DNA from: Gilliamella sp. ESL0441
GTDB taxonomy: Bacteria > Pseudomonadota > Gammaproteobacteria > Enterobacterales > Orbaceae
NCBI RefSeq assembly: GCF_019469185.1
Contig: NZ_CP048264.1
Span: 868,001-932,000 of the forward strand
Direction: 5' to 3'
DNA: 64,000 nucleotides
Shown: in pieces, positions 10,428 through 17,776 of the stretch
Position numbering within the stretch: the first letter of the stretch is position 1
How the letters are laid out: every line of letters begins with the position of its first letter
Made by a program: the position numbers and the translations under genes
Notes under the pieces: model-generated
What the model was told of the DNA's origin: nothing
The model's database searches: none
The model's input: only the letters and a program-made list of their open reading frames with translations

Positions 10428-11042
10428 ATGGAAAATCGTACATTTGAATTTCGTTGTTTTACTCGGCGCTCATATATCAATTTATTTATAGTCGTTGTTT
10501 GCTTTGGTCTTTTAGTCTTTGGTTGTCTCATGTATTTATTTGTATTTTTCTTTGATGCGATCATGCCGATGATTCCCAACCGATACTTTGAGGTCATTTT
10601 TATTGTTGGAATGCTTGTTCCTGAATTACTTTCTATCTTTCTGTTTGCTATATGTATTACTCGCTTGATCCGTAAAAAAATGACGATTAATGTAAATTCA
10701 TATTCGATTAGTATTGATGACCTTAAAACATTGAATCAAACGTTTCAATGGTCAGCATTACGAAAAGTAATAATATTTAAAAGTGTTGTGGGAATATATC
10801 ACACACTTATCTTGGAGTTTGACAATATGCCTATTAGTATAATGGTAGTAAAGTGTATATTTTTATCCAAAGAAGATACAGAGCAATTTCTTCAATTTAC
10901 ACAATATGTTGATGAACATATTATAAAACCAGATTTTTCTTTATTCTCATTGGAAAAAACGTTGACTACTAAAGTTTTGCAAGGAATATCAAAAGCAATG
11001 ACAGATGAAGGAGAATATCGTTATTTATATGTCAGAAGGTAA
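10428..11042 (+). CDS. Two-TM protein of unknown function, paralogue 2 (YcxB/PH-like architecture)
   Basis: A 204-residue tandem paralogue of the gene at 9331. It has the same N-terminus (MENRTFEFRCFTRRS), two hydrophobic segments at about 17-40 and 50-75, RKKMTINVNSYSISIDD, QWSALRKVI, a QFLQFTQYVDEHIIKPDF helix and the end YRYLYVRR. The ribosome binding site AAGGA lies 7 nt before ATG. The N-terminal part and leader are much better conserved between the copies than the C-terminal half, which suggests gene conversion or constraint on the leader. Function unknown; envelope location inferred from the TM segments. Confidence 0.8.
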   Translation: MENRTFEFRCFTRRSYINLFIVVVCFGLLVFGCLMYLFVFFFDAIMPMIPNRYFEVIFIVGMLVPELLSIFLFAICITRLIRKKMTINVNSYSISIDDLKTLNQTFQWSALRKVIIFKSVVGIYHTLILEFDNMPISIMVVKCIFLSKEDTEQFLQFTQYVDEHIIKPDFSLFSLEKTLTTKVLQGISKAMTDEGEYRYLYVRR

Positions 11043-11147
11043 CGAGTCAGTGTTTATTGATGATAAAATACTAATATGGCTATTTAAACAATTAAATAGC
11101 CATTTTTGGTTTTATACTAATTTGGTTGTGAGGTGATTAATGGTCAA

Positions 11148-11942
11148 TTAGCCGCCATTAAAAACACTTAAAAATCTAGATAAATATGACTTTTGTTCCT
11201 CTTTTGGCATATTCTCAAGATTTGCTTGAACTAGCTTATCTACTTTTTCAGCCTCGTCAGTTAAACCTAATTGTTGATAAGCATTACGCATTAAAAGCAA
11301 TGCTTGTTTTGTTGAGTCAGTGTCAGGAAATTGTGCTAACATTTGTGTAACACGATTGATTACAGCAGCATAAGAACCTCGTTCAGTATAAAACTCAGCG
11401 ACTTTAAGTTGATACCGTGAAATTCTATTTTTCAAAAATATAAGGCGTTTTTGTGCATCAGCTGCATAATAACTCGATGGAAAACTGGAGACAAGATAAG
11501 AAAAATCTTTAAAAGCAGCCATTGCATATTGCGAATCACGATCGGAACGATCAACGTTAAACCAACCTTGAATCATATTATCATCTTGTGCCATATTGGA
11601 TAAACCACGAACGTAAATTACCCAATCAATATTAGGGTGAGTTGGATTTAATTTCAAGAAACGGTCAATTGATGCAATGGCTAGAGGTAAATCTGCTGAT
11701 TTATAATAAGCATAAATCAAATCAAGTTGTGTTTGTTGAGAATAAGGGCCAAATGGATATGTTTTATCTAAAGCTTCTAAAACAGAGATGCTTGATTTTA
11801 AATTGCCATTATCTAAAGCTTCTTGCGCTTTAGCATGCAGTTCAACCTCTGATACATTTTCAACATCAGGCTTTGTAGTTGTACAGCCAATTAGCACACC
11901 ACTTAAAGCGACAGCTAATAAAGAGTATAAGCGTGATTTCAT
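11148..11942 (-). CDS. bamD: Outer membrane protein assembly lipoprotein BamD
   Basis: An essential lipoprotein of the BAM complex that binds BamA and recognises unfolded beta-barrel proteins. The start at 11942 gives MKSRLYSLLAVALSGVLIGC, a lipoprotein signal with lipobox LIGC. A longer frame from 11969 adds nine residues and has no ribosome binding site. The mature protein shows the TPR-type helices of BamD: YPFGPYSQQTQLDLIYAYY, RFLKLNPTHPNIDWVIYVRG, and FPSSYYAADAQKRL. At 264 residues it is close to E. coli (245). It is divergent from rluD, as in E. coli. Confidence 0.95.
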   Translation of the reverse strand: MKSRLYSLLAVALSGVLIGCTTTKPDVENVSEVELHAKAQEALDNGNLKSSISVLEALDKTYPFGPYSQQTQLDLIYAYYKSADLPLAIASIDRFLKLNPTHPNIDWVIYVRGLSNMAQDDNMIQGWFNVDRSDRDSQYAMAAFKDFSYLVSSFPSSYYAADAQKRLIFLKNRISRYQLKVAEFYTERGSYAAVINRVTQMLAQFPDTDSTKQALLLMRNAYQQLGLTDEAEKVDKLVQANLENMPKEEQKSYLSRFLSVFNGG

Positions 11943-12031
11943 TCGGTTCCCAATCCAAAAAATAAACAATAAGCGTTATGATTAGTATATAATACTCTAA
12001 AATGTATTAGCTTAAAATAGATAAATTTAAT

Positions 12032-13006
12032 ATGCAAGAATTAAAATTAACCAACGTTATTGAATCCACTCAACTAGGAATGCGTCTAGATCAAGCATTA
12101 TCGGAACTTTTTCCAGATTATTCTCGTTCAAGAATTAAAGATTGGATTATTAATAATAAAGTTTTAGTTAACAATGTTATTGTTAATAAACCTAAAGAAA
12201 AAGTTTTGGGCGGTGAAACAATTGTCATCAATGCTGAAATTGAAGAAGAGACTTATCATCAACCAGAAGATATCAAACTAGACATTGTTTATGAAGATGA
12301 TGATATTTTAGTGATAAATAAGCCACGAGATTTAGTTGTTCATCCTGGAGCAGGTAATCCAAATGGCACAGTGTTAAATGCGCTATTACATTATTGTCCT
12401 GAAATAGCTCGAGTGCCTAGAGCTGGTATTGTACATCGCTTAGATAAAGACACGACGGGTTTGATGGTCGTTGCAAAAACTATTGTAGCCCAAACACATT
12501 TAGTTGAATCTCTGCAATTAAGGGAAATAACCCGTGAATATGAAGCGGTAGCTATGGGAATTATTACGGCGGGGGGAACGATAGATCAGCCTATTACCCG
12601 ACACCCAACTAAACGTACTCATATGGCGGTATTTCCGACAGGAAAACCTGCGGTAACACATTATCGTGTTATGGAAAAGTATCGATTACATACACGATTA
12701 CGTTTACGATTAGAAACTGGACGAACACACCAAATTCGAGTACATTTAGCACATATTGCTCATCCTTTAGTCGGTGATCCTCTGTATGGTGGACGTCCTC
12801 GACCGCCGAAAGGAGCTAGTCAATCTTTAATTAATACATTGCGTGATTTTGATAGACAAGCTTTACACGCAACAATGCTAAGATTGTTTCATCCGGTAAC
12901 TGGGGAACAAATGGAATGGCATGTGCCAATTCCTGAAGATATGCAAAGGCTAGTTATAGCACTACAAGAAGATACAGAACTACATAAACATGAGTTGGAT
13001 TGGTGA
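12032..13006 (+). CDS. rluD: 23S rRNA pseudouridine(1911/1915/1917) synthase RluD
   Basis: Isomerises three uridines in helix 69 of 23S rRNA. The N-terminal S4 RNA-binding domain (about 15-75) is followed by the RluA-type catalytic domain with HRLDKDTTG at 135-143, where Asp138 is the catalytic residue, and LETGRTHQIRVHLAHIAHPL further on. The 324 residues match E. coli RluD (326) end to end. Downstream pgeF follows within 8 bp. bamD and rluD are divergent across a 90-bp space that contains TATAAT at 11988-11993. Confidence 0.97.
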   Translation: MQELKLTNVIESTQLGMRLDQALSELFPDYSRSRIKDWIINNKVLVNNVIVNKPKEKVLGGETIVINAEIEEETYHQPEDIKLDIVYEDDDILVINKPRDLVVHPGAGNPNGTVLNALLHYCPEIARVPRAGIVHRLDKDTTGLMVVAKTIVAQTHLVESLQLREITREYEAVAMGIITAGGTIDQPITRHPTKRTHMAVFPTGKPAVTHYRVMEKYRLHTRLRLRLETGRTHQIRVHLAHIAHPLVGDPLYGGRPRPPKGASQSLINTLRDFDRQALHATMLRLFHPVTGEQMEWHVPIPEDMQRLVIALQEDTELHKHELDW

Positions 13007-13013
13007 AAGAAAA

Positions 13014-13784
13014 ATGATTAAATCGATTTATCCTTATTGGCTTGCACCGAAAAATATTCGGGCATTAACCACGACACGAATGGGCGGGGTCAGTCTACCG
13101 CCATTTGAAAGTTTAAACATGGGAGAGCGGACAGGCGATGATATAAATAATATTGCAGAAAACCGTAGACGCTTAATCCAAGCTGAACAACTTCCAAGTG
13201 AGCCTTATTGGCTTAATCAAACCCATAGTACGACTGCTCTAGATATTTCACAAATAGAATTAAAAGCACCTATAGGAATAGTCAATTCAAAGCAAATATT
13301 TGAAGCGGATGCAGCTTACACTCATCAAGCAAAACAAGTTTGTGTTGTTTTAACAGCTGATTGTATGCCTGTATTATTTTGTTCTTCTAAAGGAGATGAA
13401 GTTGCTGCGGCTCATGCTGGGTGGCGTGGACTGTGTCATGGTATTTTAGAAGAAACAATTAAAAAGTTTTCATGTAAAACATCTGAAATTCTGGTTTGGA
13501 TGGGACCGGCAATCAGTGCTAAAAAATATGAAGTGGGTGAAGAAATAAAAAAACAATTTGAATCCTTTGATCCAAAAGCTAAAAGCGCATTCAAGTTGAT
13601 CAATATACCCGAACAAAAATATCTTGCTGATCTTTATTTAATTGCCAAACAACGTTTAAATTTATTAGGAATAAACAAAATATTTGGCGGTGATTATTGT
13701 ACTTATACTGAACAAGACAAGTTCTTTTCCTACCGTCGAGAAAATAAAACGGGAAGAATGGCTTCCATGATTTGGTTTGAATAA
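13014..13784 (+). CDS. pgeF: Purine nucleoside phosphorylase/polyphenol oxidase family protein PgeF (YfiH)
   Basis: A LACC1/YfiH-family protein. Family members have been assigned purine nucleoside phosphorylase, adenosine deaminase and multicopper-oxidase-like activities, and E. coli PgeF has been linked to peptidoglycan editing. Characteristic metal-site motifs are visible: NQTHS near residue 65, TADCMPV, AAHAGWRG and the C-terminal FFSYRRENKTGRMA. The frame extends upstream to 12990 inside rluD, but ATG at 13014, 7 bp after the rluD stop with GAAAG before it, starts MIKSIYPYW as in the family. In E. coli clpB follows directly; here about 4 kb is inserted. Confidence 0.92.
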   Translation: MIKSIYPYWLAPKNIRALTTTRMGGVSLPPFESLNMGERTGDDINNIAENRRRLIQAEQLPSEPYWLNQTHSTTALDISQIELKAPIGIVNSKQIFEADAAYTHQAKQVCVVLTADCMPVLFCSSKGDEVAAAHAGWRGLCHGILEETIKKFSCKTSEILVWMGPAISAKKYEVGEEIKKQFESFDPKAKSAFKLINIPEQKYLADLYLIAKQRLNLLGINKIFGGDYCTYTEQDKFFSYRRENKTGRMASMIWFE

Positions 13785-14264
13785 TAACAATATGGTAATT
13801 ATAGAAATGAATATTAGCTGGCTTGTAAAGTTAACAGTTATTTAGGTTTGTTGATCATTTTCTACATTGCTAACAAAAAAGTAAACTATATTTTTTGCCA
13901 GCTAAAAATCATGTTTGTATTTTATTATTCAATCTCATTTTTTGTGTCCTTATATATTCCACTCAATAGCATTTTTATTTCAATTACATTGATTCTTAAT
14001 AATTTTTATTCACATCACTTTATTAAAACAATAAAATGATTAAATATGCTAAATAAATAACCGTTGTTTAATTAAATAATCTATAATAACTAAATAATAT
14101 AGAATTATATAAACGCTATTATCTTGATTGTCGGATTAGGTTTGATTAAACTTTATCAAATTATAGATCGTAAATAACGATATATATTGAATAAATTAAG
14201 AACTAATTCATGTTGATACAAAGAATCAAATAACGTTTTAAAAAGATGAATTGAGGAATAATAA
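13785..14264. other. AT-rich gap of 480 bp without a supported gene
   Basis: A 63-codon frame at 13848-14039 begins with TTG, has no ribosome binding site and is composed mainly of F, I, L, Y and N, as expected of random AT-rich DNA. No tRNA-like or terminator structure with a clear T tract was found. It precedes the secreted protein at 14265 and probably contains its promoter. Confidence 0.6.
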
Positions 14265-15254
14265 ATGATACGCTTTTTTTATATTGGTATTGTTCTATTA
14301 CTTTTAAGTGCTAATTCTTATAGCCAATTATTCGAGATTCCTGAAGAATTTCGAGGTGACTCTTTTATTAGTACCGCCAATATGAAGAAAATAGAAAGAG
14401 ATTGCGTTCTGCCCAATGATTATTGGGAAATGAATGATTCACAACGAAAAGAAATTGATCGAAGATGTACTTTAAACCATCTGGAGTTTGATTTTAGCGG
14501 TTTATATAATTTAATCGATAAAAGTACGGTTATATTTGAAAATGACACTTTAAAGTTAGTCCTACATAAAGAATATTTTGATTATAAAATCAAAGGTGAT
14601 CTTTATGTTGGTGCGAAATTAATATTATCTCTTGTTAAAGGTGAGTTTGTTAAAGACCAAATTATTCTAGCCAATAATTTTATGAACCAAAGCAATTCAT
14701 TTTTACTGGGTTATCAATATTTTTATATAGCGCCAAGTGGCGATATTTATATTCTGATGGCAACCGAGTCTGAAGATCGAATCGAGCCTCAATTATGGGA
14801 ACATTATAAAATCGATACTAAAAATTTTAGATTCATCGTATCTAAACTTCACAAAGGACGCTATCAAATTGCTTATCCTGGGGTTTTCAATATATTAACT
14901 GATCCAAATAAAAACGTTAATTATGATGATAAAGACTTTTTGGAATGTTTAAATAATGAGTTCAAAGAGAATTGCTCAAATGAAGACATCTATGTTTATT
15001 ACTTTGAACAATTACAACAAAAGACAGCTGAACTAGATCAAAAAGAAAATATCGATAAAAGTTCTTTTCCTGCTCTTAAAAAGCGATTAGATAAACTTTG
15101 TCTAAAAAAACGAGCTCCTTCAAATGAAGATAAATTAGTAAATTATCTCAATGAAATCACACAATGTGAAATTAAAAATTTAAAACAAAATTTAAAGCAA
15201 ATTGAGGATAGTTTAGCTGATGATATTCCTGATACAAATGGATCTTTAGAATAG
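14265..15254 (+). CDS. Secreted protein of unknown function with a cysteine-containing, charged C-terminus
   Basis: The 329 residues begin with a clear Sec signal peptide (MIRFFYIGIVLLLLSANSYS, cleavage about residue 20). The rest is hydrophilic with scattered cysteines (around 46, 68, 231 and 239). The last 80 residues form a highly charged, probably helical region containing KKRLDKLCLKKRA and a later QCEIKNLKQNL. The spacing of these cysteines loosely recalls LprI/DUF1311-type domains, but I would not assign it. AGGAATAATAA precedes the ATG. It pairs with the next secreted gene (128 bp away), and both are inserted between pgeF and clpB relative to E. coli. Confidence 0.8.
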   Translation: MIRFFYIGIVLLLLSANSYSQLFEIPEEFRGDSFISTANMKKIERDCVLPNDYWEMNDSQRKEIDRRCTLNHLEFDFSGLYNLIDKSTVIFENDTLKLVLHKEYFDYKIKGDLYVGAKLILSLVKGEFVKDQIILANNFMNQSNSFLLGYQYFYIAPSGDIYILMATESEDRIEPQLWEHYKIDTKNFRFIVSKLHKGRYQIAYPGVFNILTDPNKNVNYDDKDFLECLNNEFKENCSNEDIYVYYFEQLQQKTAELDQKENIDKSSFPALKKRLDKLCLKKRAPSNEDKLVNYLNEITQCEIKNLKQNLKQIEDSLADDIPDTNGSLE

Positions 15255-15382
15255 AGGGCGATATTAAATATTATCAATAATTTAATAGGTTAATAATTTG
15301 TATTTGAAGAAAACAATATAGGTAGGTTATCTTGTTAAAATTATAATAATATGAAAATAATTAAAAATAAGGAAATTTAGCA

Positions 15383-16393
15383 ATGAAATTTTTTAAATTT
15401 TTTTTAGTCATTTTTCTACTTATACCTCAACTCGCCCAAGCAATATATCGAGTTTATACAGGAAATATAGGAGATAGAAAAGTAGAATTCTATATCTATG
15501 CTATTCCTGATTCGACCTTTAATATTCGTTATATTGATGATAAAACCTTCAAAATAAAGCAACTTGGTTTACCAGAAAAAAAAGGGAATAATTATATTTT
15601 TAAAGAATATTCGGGTGATTCGGAAGGTGATGTTAATTCAATATTGATTAAAAATTTTGATTTCAATGAGAATAAAGCTAATTCTGAAAATAAAATACTA
15701 AAAGGTTATTCAACCGAATTTGGTGAGTTTACGTTAGAAAAGAAATTTGAATATAACGTAGTTTGGGACGATGAAGATAAAAATATACAAAATCAGGCTC
15801 AATCTTTATTCAACAATGTCGAATTTGATAATATTGAATTTCTACAGGTTGATTCAACAGATAATTTTTACTTTAAAGTTTTAATATCCAAAAAGAAAAA
15901 AGATGATATTAGAATTAAAGGAATTAATATTTATAGTAAAAAAAATGGCGAGTTATATCAGACAATTCTTAACTCTAAAGGCTATCGTTTTTATACTTTT
16001 TCTGCACTTAGCATAGGGGATTTTGATTTCGATGGTATCAAAGATGATTTATCACTAGCTGATGGTGAAACCAGTGGTGTAAATGTGCCACATAAATATT
16101 ATCTTTATGATAAATCATCAGAAAAATTTGTTGATGCCAATTTAGAAGGATATATCTTTGATTTTGATAATGATAAAAAAATAGCAACAAGTACTAAAAC
16201 TTGTGATGATCTTACTAAAGATTCGACATCTATTACATTAAATAAAATGTATTTTTTAATGAAAAAACAACAAAAATTTCAATACTTAGAAAATTATTGC
16301 CTCGTTTCAAGCGATGAGTTTATAAGAAAATGTACTTCAAAAGAAAAACAATCTTGTGAAAATAAAATAGTTAAACCAACTGATGATTTATAA
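15383..16393 (+). CDS. Secreted protein with a DxDxDGxxDD calcium-like motif
   Basis: A 336-residue protein with a signal peptide (MKFFKFFLVIFLLIPQLAQA, cleavage after residue 20). The N-terminal half is beta-rich; around residues 211-222 it has IGDFDFDGIKDDLSL, an EF-hand/FG-GAP-like loop, followed by GVNVPHKYYLYDKSSEKFVD. This pairing of a DxNxDGxxD loop with a YYLYD strand resembles XAC2610-type periplasmic proteins, a tentative comparison. Four cysteines lie in the last 65 residues. AAGGAAATT precedes the ATG. It converges with queE, 11 bp away. Role unknown; periplasmic or surface location inferred. Confidence 0.8.
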   Translation: MKFFKFFLVIFLLIPQLAQAIYRVYTGNIGDRKVEFYIYAIPDSTFNIRYIDDKTFKIKQLGLPEKKGNNYIFKEYSGDSEGDVNSILIKNFDFNENKANSENKILKGYSTEFGEFTLEKKFEYNVVWDDEDKNIQNQAQSLFNNVEFDNIEFLQVDSTDNFYFKVLISKKKKDDIRIKGINIYSKKNGELYQTILNSKGYRFYTFSALSIGDFDFDGIKDDLSLADGETSGVNVPHKYYLYDKSSEKFVDANLEGYIFDFDNDKKIATSTKTCDDLTKDSTSITLNKMYFLMKKQQKFQYLENYCLVSSDEFIRKCTSKEKQSCENKIVKPTDDL

Positions 16394-16404
16394 GGAAAAT
16401 TCAT

Positions 16405-17019
16405 CTACTCTATATTTGCTAATTTATGCGTTTGAATATTCAGTAACCATTTATTTTCAATACGATTTTGATTAATTTGTCCAAGTAATGTGATAGTCTC
16501 ATGCATATTAAACTCGCCATTTTTTTCACAAGGCGATAAGTAATAGCGTTTAGCTTGAATATTTTGTTCAATATATTGGCAAAACGAAATGAAGTCAGGA
16601 TGATTTTCAGCAACGATTCTCACTTCATTAGCAATAGACTGGACTATTTTTTGATAACGTGATTGATAGCAAAACTTTGGACTGAGAGCGATATAGTCAA
16701 TTAAAGCGTCGACTTTGCCTAAACCATTACTTTCAATAGCTATAAAATAACCCGCTTGTTTAAGGGGTAAGAGTAATTTAGATAGATCTTTAACTAAGGT
16801 TGGCTCGCCACCCGTGATAATGATATTTTTGCTTTTATACTGCTTCACTTTGTCGAGAAGTTGATCTAATGTGAAACGGGTATATTGGCGAAAATTAGTA
16901 TCACACCAACAACAATTTAGATTACAACCAGCCAAGCGAATAAAAATGGCGGGCATACCGGTATTATAACCTTCGCCTTGCAGTGATTCGAAGATTTCCA
17001 CAATACGAAACTCAAGCAT
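16405..17019 (-). CDS. queE: 7-carboxy-7-deazaguanine synthase QueE
   Basis: A radical SAM enzyme that converts 6-carboxytetrahydropterin to 7-carboxy-7-deazaguanine in queuosine synthesis. With the start at 17019 it is 204 residues and shows FESLQGEG at 10-17 and the short QueE-type cluster motif C32-x3-C36-x2-C39, then IITGGEPTL. A longer frame to 17103 overlaps queD and adds 28 unrelated residues. The chosen ATG lies 2 nt after the queD stop and has CGGAG in front. It is the second gene of a queD-queE operon under the preQ1 riboswitch at 17452-17488. Confidence 0.93.
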   Translation of the reverse strand: MLEFRIVEIFESLQGEGYNTGMPAIFIRLAGCNLNCCWCDTNFRQYTRFTLDQLLDKVKQYKSKNIIITGGEPTLVKDLSKLLLPLKQAGYFIAIESNGLGKVDALIDYIALSPKFCYQSRYQKIVQSIANEVRIVAENHPDFISFCQYIEQNIQAKRYYLSPCEKNGEFNMHETITLLGQINQNRIENKWLLNIQTHKLANIE

Positions 17020-17021
17020 AG

Positions 17022-17444
17022 TTAACTCCGTTGATACTCGCAGTATGAGCTTGGGGTTTCCCACAGTTTGATCTTGGATATGGGTAAATAGTTCGATAAA
17101 CAATCAAAAATGTATTGACTCATTCCTTCAGCGGTGGTTCGACACGGAAAAGCAAATGTTTTTCGATCCATTTCTTGCAATAAGGTAGCAATACGGCATT
17201 CATTAACATTATTTTGGTGGTAAAGATAAGCATGATCGAGCGGATCAATAATATGTTTTTTTACAATGGATTTGAGATCAGCGTAATCCATTACCATATC
17301 TTCGCTGGAACCCTTGTTAATGAGTTCACCACTAATTTCGACGACTAAACGGTAAGTATGACCATGCAGGTTATGACATTTTTTGTTATGCCCGTCTAAC
17401 ATGTGACAAGCATCAAATTGGAACTCTTTGGCAATTTTGAACAT
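17022..17444 (-). CDS. queD: 6-carboxy-5,6,7,8-tetrahydropterin synthase QueD
   Basis: Converts 7,8-dihydroneopterin triphosphate to 6-carboxytetrahydropterin, the second step of queuosine synthesis. The zinc histidines are seen as H14 and the HGH pair at 27-29; the catalytic cysteine lies in CHNLHGH (C23). LDHAYL and the C-terminal IKLWETPSSYCEY complete the 6-pyruvoyl-tetrahydropterin-synthase fold. It is 140 residues (E. coli 121). The ribosome binding site AGGA at 17452-17455 is part of the preQ1-I riboswitch tail, so translation should fall when preQ1 is abundant. Confidence 0.95.
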   Translation of the reverse strand: MFKIAKEFQFDACHMLDGHNKKCHNLHGHTYRLVVEISGELINKGSSEDMVMDYADLKSIVKKHIIDPLDHAYLYHQNNVNECRIATLLQEMDRKTFAFPCRTTAEGMSQYIFDCLSNYLPISKIKLWETPSSYCEYQRS

Positions 17445-17451
17445 TTTACAT

Positions 17452-17488
17452 TCCTAGTTTTTTTTCGTGGGATGGATCACGAACCACG
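17452..17488 (-). promoter_or_regulatory. preQ1-I riboswitch overlapping the queD ribosome binding site
   Basis: Read on the minus strand, the leader has CGTGG-TTC, a loop GTGATCCAT, CCCACG and the A-rich tail AAAAAAACTAGGA. This is the arrangement of the class I preQ1 aptamer: a 5-bp P1 stem (17484-17488 with 17466-17470), the GGUUC/CCC core and an A-tail that folds back as an H-type pseudoknot. The tail ends in AGGA, the Shine-Dalgarno of queD, 8 nt before ATG. Ligand binding should hide the site and repress queD-queE translation. The gene content (queuosine synthesis) fits. Confidence 0.87.
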
Positions 17489-17680
17489 GTTAGTTAACCT
17501 AACAGAAGAAAGCGGTTAATATAATAGATATCAAGTTATTTGTCACCTTTCAATTATTATCTGAGACCGGATATCTTATTTAGGATGCGATTGTAAATAT
17601 ATTTAAATTTATCATTTTTAGGTCTAAAATGTTTCACGTTAGTCAATTTTTATTATCTGTAAAAAAATTCTTGACAAGCT

Positions 17681-17708
17681 CTTGAAATTTTTCCTTCCAC
17701 ACTCATTT
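17681..17708 (+). promoter_or_regulatory. Heat-shock (sigma-32-type) promoter of clpB
   Basis: CTTGAAA at 17681-17687 is a perfect sigma-32 -35 element. After a 13-nt spacer, ACTCATTT at 17701-17708 matches 6 of 8 positions of the CCCCATNT -10 element. It lies about 70 bp before the clpB ATG, and clpB is a classic sigma-32 target. A partial sigma-70 -35 (TTGACA at 17671) is also present, without a convincing -10. Confidence 0.7.
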
Positions 17709-17776
17709 AGTCATTATGCAAATGGAATAAGTGTTTAATCATTTATGCCAAATTTATTGCTAAGGAGATAGATAAT

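Larger units (their letters stand above)
10158..11246. repeat. Tandem duplication unit 2 (leuS 5' relic, gene X', genuine bamD 3' end)
   Basis: The second copy of the 1.1-kb unit. It begins with the leuS relic, keeps a leader nearly identical to that of unit 1, carries the gene at 10428-11042 and ends within the true bamD coding sequence. Together with unit 1 it shows that the ancestral locus was leuS - gene X - bamD. Confidence 0.85.

Noticed and set aside
10241..10597. 118-codon minus-strand frame across the second duplication leader
   Set aside because: It runs antisense to a supported gene and its leader, and the matching frame in unit 1 (9159-9365) is interrupted differently. There is no coding signature.
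13848..14039. 63-codon frame rich in F, I, L and Y
   Set aside because: TTG start, no ribosome binding site, composition expected of AT-rich non-coding DNA and no similarity to neighbouring families.
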